A stretch of DNA of 64,000 nt. Origin: Bidens hawaiensis. Its lineage: Eukaryota > Streptophyta > Magnoliopsida > Asterales > Asteraceae. This document shows positions 60,301 to 64,000 of the stretch, one piece after another; position 1 is the first letter of the stretch, and the number at the start of each line of letters is the position of its first letter. The notes under the pieces are model-generated. The model worked only from the letters and a program-made list of their open reading frames with translations. It did no database searches and was not told where the DNA came from. The position numbers were made by a program, and so were the translations under genes. The stretch is taken from assembly GCA_021521415.1 (NCBI GenBank), contig JAIQDT010002839.1, positions 124,001 through 188,000 of the forward strand, read 5' to 3'.

Positions 60301-61816
60301 TTCAATGAAGTTGATTGGGCGGTTGATCATACGCCTCATGTAAGATTTAATATTTTTTTGAATAAGTTATGATGTGATATGATTATTTACTGTTATACTT
60401 CATCACCACAGATTCTCATTCCAGTTGCAAATGGATCTGAAGATATTGAAGCGGTTACGGTTGTAGATATTCTAAGACGAGCTAATCTAGATGTTACAGT
60501 TGCTTCAGTTGAGAAAACCTTGTCGGTTATCGGGTCCCATGGTATAAAAATCGTTGCAGATAATTTACTTAAGAATGCTGCCGAATCAATATTTGACTTA
60601 ATTATCCTTCCGGTGAGTTTAAACATTAAACATAATTTTATGAATAAGTTAAACGGATAGCCCGTGTGGTAAGGCCATGTTTTGGTTTTGGTCCTTTCTT
60701 TTCAGAAACTATGGGTTTGGCCCAAGGGTTTTCGACCCGTGTCACGTTTGGTCAAAGTTTGCTAAATTTATGTGAAATGGTGTTTTATAGTAATTTTATT
60801 AAAACCCAACTATTTTTTTTAACCTCAGTTTGTGCCAAGGACCAAATGTGTTACTGCTGAGTGAAATTGGGGCTCACTGATGTCATTTCAGAAAATAAAG
60901 GACCAAACCCGTAGTATTATGTTTAATAAGAATTAGCTATTCTATTTTCTTTTTTATATGTTTTTTTCTGTAAGAGCAAGGGTAAAAGGGTAAATTTACA
61001 TCAGTTTAACAGAAAAGATTAACCCCGTTAGCCATTTGTACCACCATTGAAATTTGAAAGAGAATGAGGAACTTGGGGACTTAACATGCAAGTTTTAGAC
61101 TTCAGGGACAAAATTCATAATTTGGCCCAAACCATAGGCACCAACGGTGCAATTAACTTTTTATTATTAATGGCACTTCATTCTAACCTATCTTATCTGG
61201 ATACTAAATCATAGGGAGGAGATTCGTGTGTCGAGCGATTACACAAATCCAGAATTTTGAAAAGGTTACTTAAAGAACAAGTTTCTAGCGGACGAAAATA
61301 CGGGGCGATTTGCACTTCACTTTTGATTCTTCATAAACAAGGCCTAATCCAAGTAAGTTAAAAATTCCAAAACAATCTTTCTTTTAATTTGTAATTTTAC
61401 ATGGTTGGTCTCTAAGGTATACCCTAAGAGATTTTTGCCATTAAAAAAAAATAACAGAAAAAGCTAACACCCGTCAAAATCGGAGACCACCAGTTTTATC
61501 AGCATGTACTTTCCATAAACAACATATCAAATCTGTAATATGGGTAAACCGCATGGACCAGCCATGTAATTAATTATTTCTGAATTTCATATTTCTGTTG
61601 CAGAACAAGAAAGCGACCGCTCACCCCTCAATGGTGAGCGCGCTTGATAGCAACACCATAGTCGGTTCACAAGTTGTAGTTGACGGTAAATTAATCACAT
61701 GTCGGGGTCTCTCAAGTGCCCCGGAACTTGCATTAGCTATTATTGCCAAGTTTTGTGGGCACGGTCGAGCAAAAAGTGTAGCAACCGGTCTTGTATTTGA
61801 GTACCGAGCAAGCTAA
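57395..61816 (+). CDS. DJ1B: DJ-1/PARK7-like protein, two DJ-1 domains (copy B)
   Basis: Exons 57395-57520, 58690-58890, 59026-59175, 59997-60176, 60262-60339, 60412-60612, 61215-61352, 61604-61816. All frames and splice sites are intact, giving 428 residues. It differs from copy A by Tyr8 to Asn (upstream of the alternative start), Ala to Thr in the LRDCK(A/T)LEE segment of exon 3, and one silent change in exon 2. The Glu/Cys/His set of both domains is retained. Intron 1 lacks 61 bp present in A. Nothing suggests loss of function, so both copies may be expressed. Confidence 0.9.
59228..59577. mobile_element. hAT-like fragment in DJ-1 intron 3 (copy B)
   Basis: Same as 30392-30740 in copy A, so the insertion predates the duplication. 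Confidence 0.4.
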
Positions 61817-63482
61817 ATGCGAACAAGTCAGAAGGCGAAAGTTGGTTGAATCTATTACAATTTGGATGGGTGGCTTTATAATTTATATAGCCGCAAAACC
61901 AAGTTGATTGCAAGGGTTATCGGTTGTTGGTTCAAGAATCAATTGCAGAAGAAAGGTTCATTGTGGCTGGTCATGTCACATGATTCAACTTATAGATATT
62001 TGGCATGTTACCACTTGTTTAGATTTGGAGGATTGGAGTTGTAAAATGAATTAAAAATCATGCCTTTTATGTTATTAATTAAGAAGATATCGATTTATTG
62101 ATATTTTTCTAGTTTTATGTTTGTTTTCTTAAAAGTATTGTTGTGTACTTTTTTTTTATCTTCCAATTGATTAGATATTTATTCTCTTATGTGATTATAC
62201 TAACTTTAAGTGAAAGTTTAACAACTTTCTATGAAATTATACAATGAAGATTTAGTAGCTAGAAGAGAGAAATTATTTACAACTAACATTAACAATGTGG
62301 TTTGCCCCTTTCACATGAACAAACTCATCTATTTCATAACACGTTGTCTAACCTGTGACATTCTTATATTTTAAGAAATAGTCTATAAACTAGGGTCATA
62401 TTAGACACCCCTCTATACGCCCCGTATAGGGTTATACGAGGGGTTATACGAGCCCTATACGCCCCTCGTATAGCCTTATACGGTGCATATTGGTTGGTTT
62501 TTTTTAGCAAAAAGGTGTAGGTATCCCTAGAATTCCCTATAAAATATCAGTTTGTACAAAGGTAGGGTTACAAAGGAAGAATAAACTTTAGTCTCGTAAA
62601 TTGTGTGTACATCGCAAAATTTGCAATAAAAAATAATTTTGCAAGATCTAACTACGAAAAGCCTGATAGAGTATTTAACCTGTGTTTTTCAAAATATTTA
62701 TATATATCTGACTAATATCTAATCTATACATGTCGCTATCAAAATTCCTTATCATATTTATAAAAAAGAAAATTAGAAAGCATGACTGAAAACACATTTT
62801 TATATATCACACTCAAATCTTTTACACGTCAAGAGGAGAAATTACCAAAATTTAATCATGAGCATATTTTATCGAACCACACATGCATGTAGATTACACA
62901 AGTTCTGTGTGCTCTGAGTTCGGTTTGGTTTAGATGGTACTTTATCTACCAAGGTACACTTAATATTTTTCGCAAGTATAACATTCTATTTCCCGACAAC
63001 TTCATCTTCTCAGACACCTGTCATAACATCACCCGATTCCAATCAAAGAATTGAGATAACTGCATAAACATTTGTATTTATTGCTTTAAAGATATATATA
63101 AGACGGTTATATAACTGTGTGATTGTCTCTTTTCTATCCCCTACTATATCTGACATGCGCAAAATACAAGTGATTATGTGTTGATTCATAACATTCAAAT
63201 GGGAACCACGAAAACTCTTAAGAACAACTTTTTTAAATAGGAGCCACATATGGGCCATCGAATATAAAAGAATACAAAAATCCCTAGGTAGAATTTATGT
63301 AACTAAGTGAAACAATGATCAGGCGTTAAAAGGACATAAGAAAATCATACTATGATCGATAACATCATAAATAAGTGTAACATTAAGAGTATAGTGTAAC
63401 CATAATCCATTGGCTATTACAACACACGTAGTATTGATGATATTTTAGTGTATTCATTCTTAGTATAATGTATGCATTAGGG
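61817..63482. other. 3' flank of DJ-1 (copy B)
   Basis: Matches 32980-34616, with the TATACG-rich patch at about 62411-62485 and an extra block near 62819-62850. No gene seen. Confidence 0.4.
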
Positions 63483-63654
63483 ATTACACTAAATATGCTA
63501 TTAGTTATATACTAAAGTATATAACTAATAGTATATAACTAATAACATATTTAGCGTAAAGTCTTTCAATAAAGATGTGAATTGCGAGGGATTGGTCGAC
63601 GAAATATGTCTTTCAATAAAGATGTGAATTGCGAGGGATTGGTCGACGAAATAT
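63483..63654. repeat. Hairpin and 47-bp tandem repeat (copy B)
   Basis: Same foldback arms and the same two 47-bp units (63561-63607, 63608-63654) as copy A. Confidence 0.8.
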
Positions 63655-64000
63655 GAATCGGAGGGGGGAAGTAACATAGCTTGATATTACAGTTTTATCT
63701 CAAGATGGGTGGGGGGAAGGTAGTACAACCCACAATATATAAGTCATGGCCCAAATGCTTCTTTCTAAACTATTTACACTCATATTTATCGTTCTCTTGA
63801 TTTTGAAATCCAAACATTATTAAACAACTTTTACCAAACCAAACTTCATTGCATTGAGTTGCTATAAATTATTGATGTTCATTTTCCTTATAATTTCAAA
63901 TGTATTCTGTCGACATTTACGTGTTACAGTTTCTACATGCCTAACCATTTAAGGGAGTTGACCAAATTATGTATATATAAAAAGAATCACTTATGACTGA

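Larger units (their letters stand above)
42789..64000 (+). repeat. Segmental duplication unit 2 (copy B), runs off the window
   Basis: Repeats copy A from its LTR-internal breakpoint. It lacks R1 and the LTR-like insert, retains a 945-bp block lost from A, and lacks 61 bp in DJ-1 intron 1. It contains a small extra block around 62819-62850. The last bases match 35097-35134. Confidence 0.92.

Overview
This window is plant nuclear DNA. It is AT-rich, its genes are split by GT-AG introns, it holds nested LTR retrotransposons primed by initiator-Met tRNA, and it carries a plant subtilase, a plant two-domain DJ-1 protein, a DUF1685 protein and a tRNA-derived SINE. Several repeat termini (LTRs ending GGTCGGGGTGTNACA, a SINE with a TTTAGCTCAA head) look like families common in Asteraceae. 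That family assignment is an inference from memory, not a search result.

The main structural fact is a large, very recent tandem duplication. Bases 12946-35134 reappear at 42789-64000 in the same orientation, with only scattered substitutions and a few indels. The second copy is cut off by the window end. The offset and junction fit one repeat unit of about 29.8 kb (12946-42788) followed by a second unit starting at 42789. The left breakpoint lies inside a Copia LTR.

Layout. 1-4549: transposon debris (a 615-bp hAT-type MITE with an 8-bp target duplication, degenerate repeats, a motif-rich region, and an interspersed repeat here called X). 4550-13201: a decayed minus-strand Copia element inserted in X, itself holding a 3.04-kb solo Gypsy LTR. 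12946-35134 (copy A): a Copia gag pseudogene fused to a Helitron/PIF1 helicase remnant, a poly(A) run and a GC-richer organelle-like stretch; a repeat-LTR-repeat structure found only in A; a broken subtilase gene; gag-like debris; a tRNA-Arg(UCU)-like gene; a dimer of X; and an intact eight-exon DJ-1 gene. 35135-42788 appears once in the window: a SINE, a two-exon DUF1685 gene, a Copia LTR with primer-binding site, and a TE end at the junction. 42789-64000 (copy B) repeats copy A.

Only three loci look like host protein genes: the DJ-1 gene (two intact copies), the DUF1685 gene (one copy visible) and the subtilase. Both subtilase copies lack a middle C-terminal section, and copy A also has a frameshift. 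The loci are functionally unrelated and no gene cluster or pathway is evident. The interest lies in the duplication, how its copies have diverged, and the layered transposon history.
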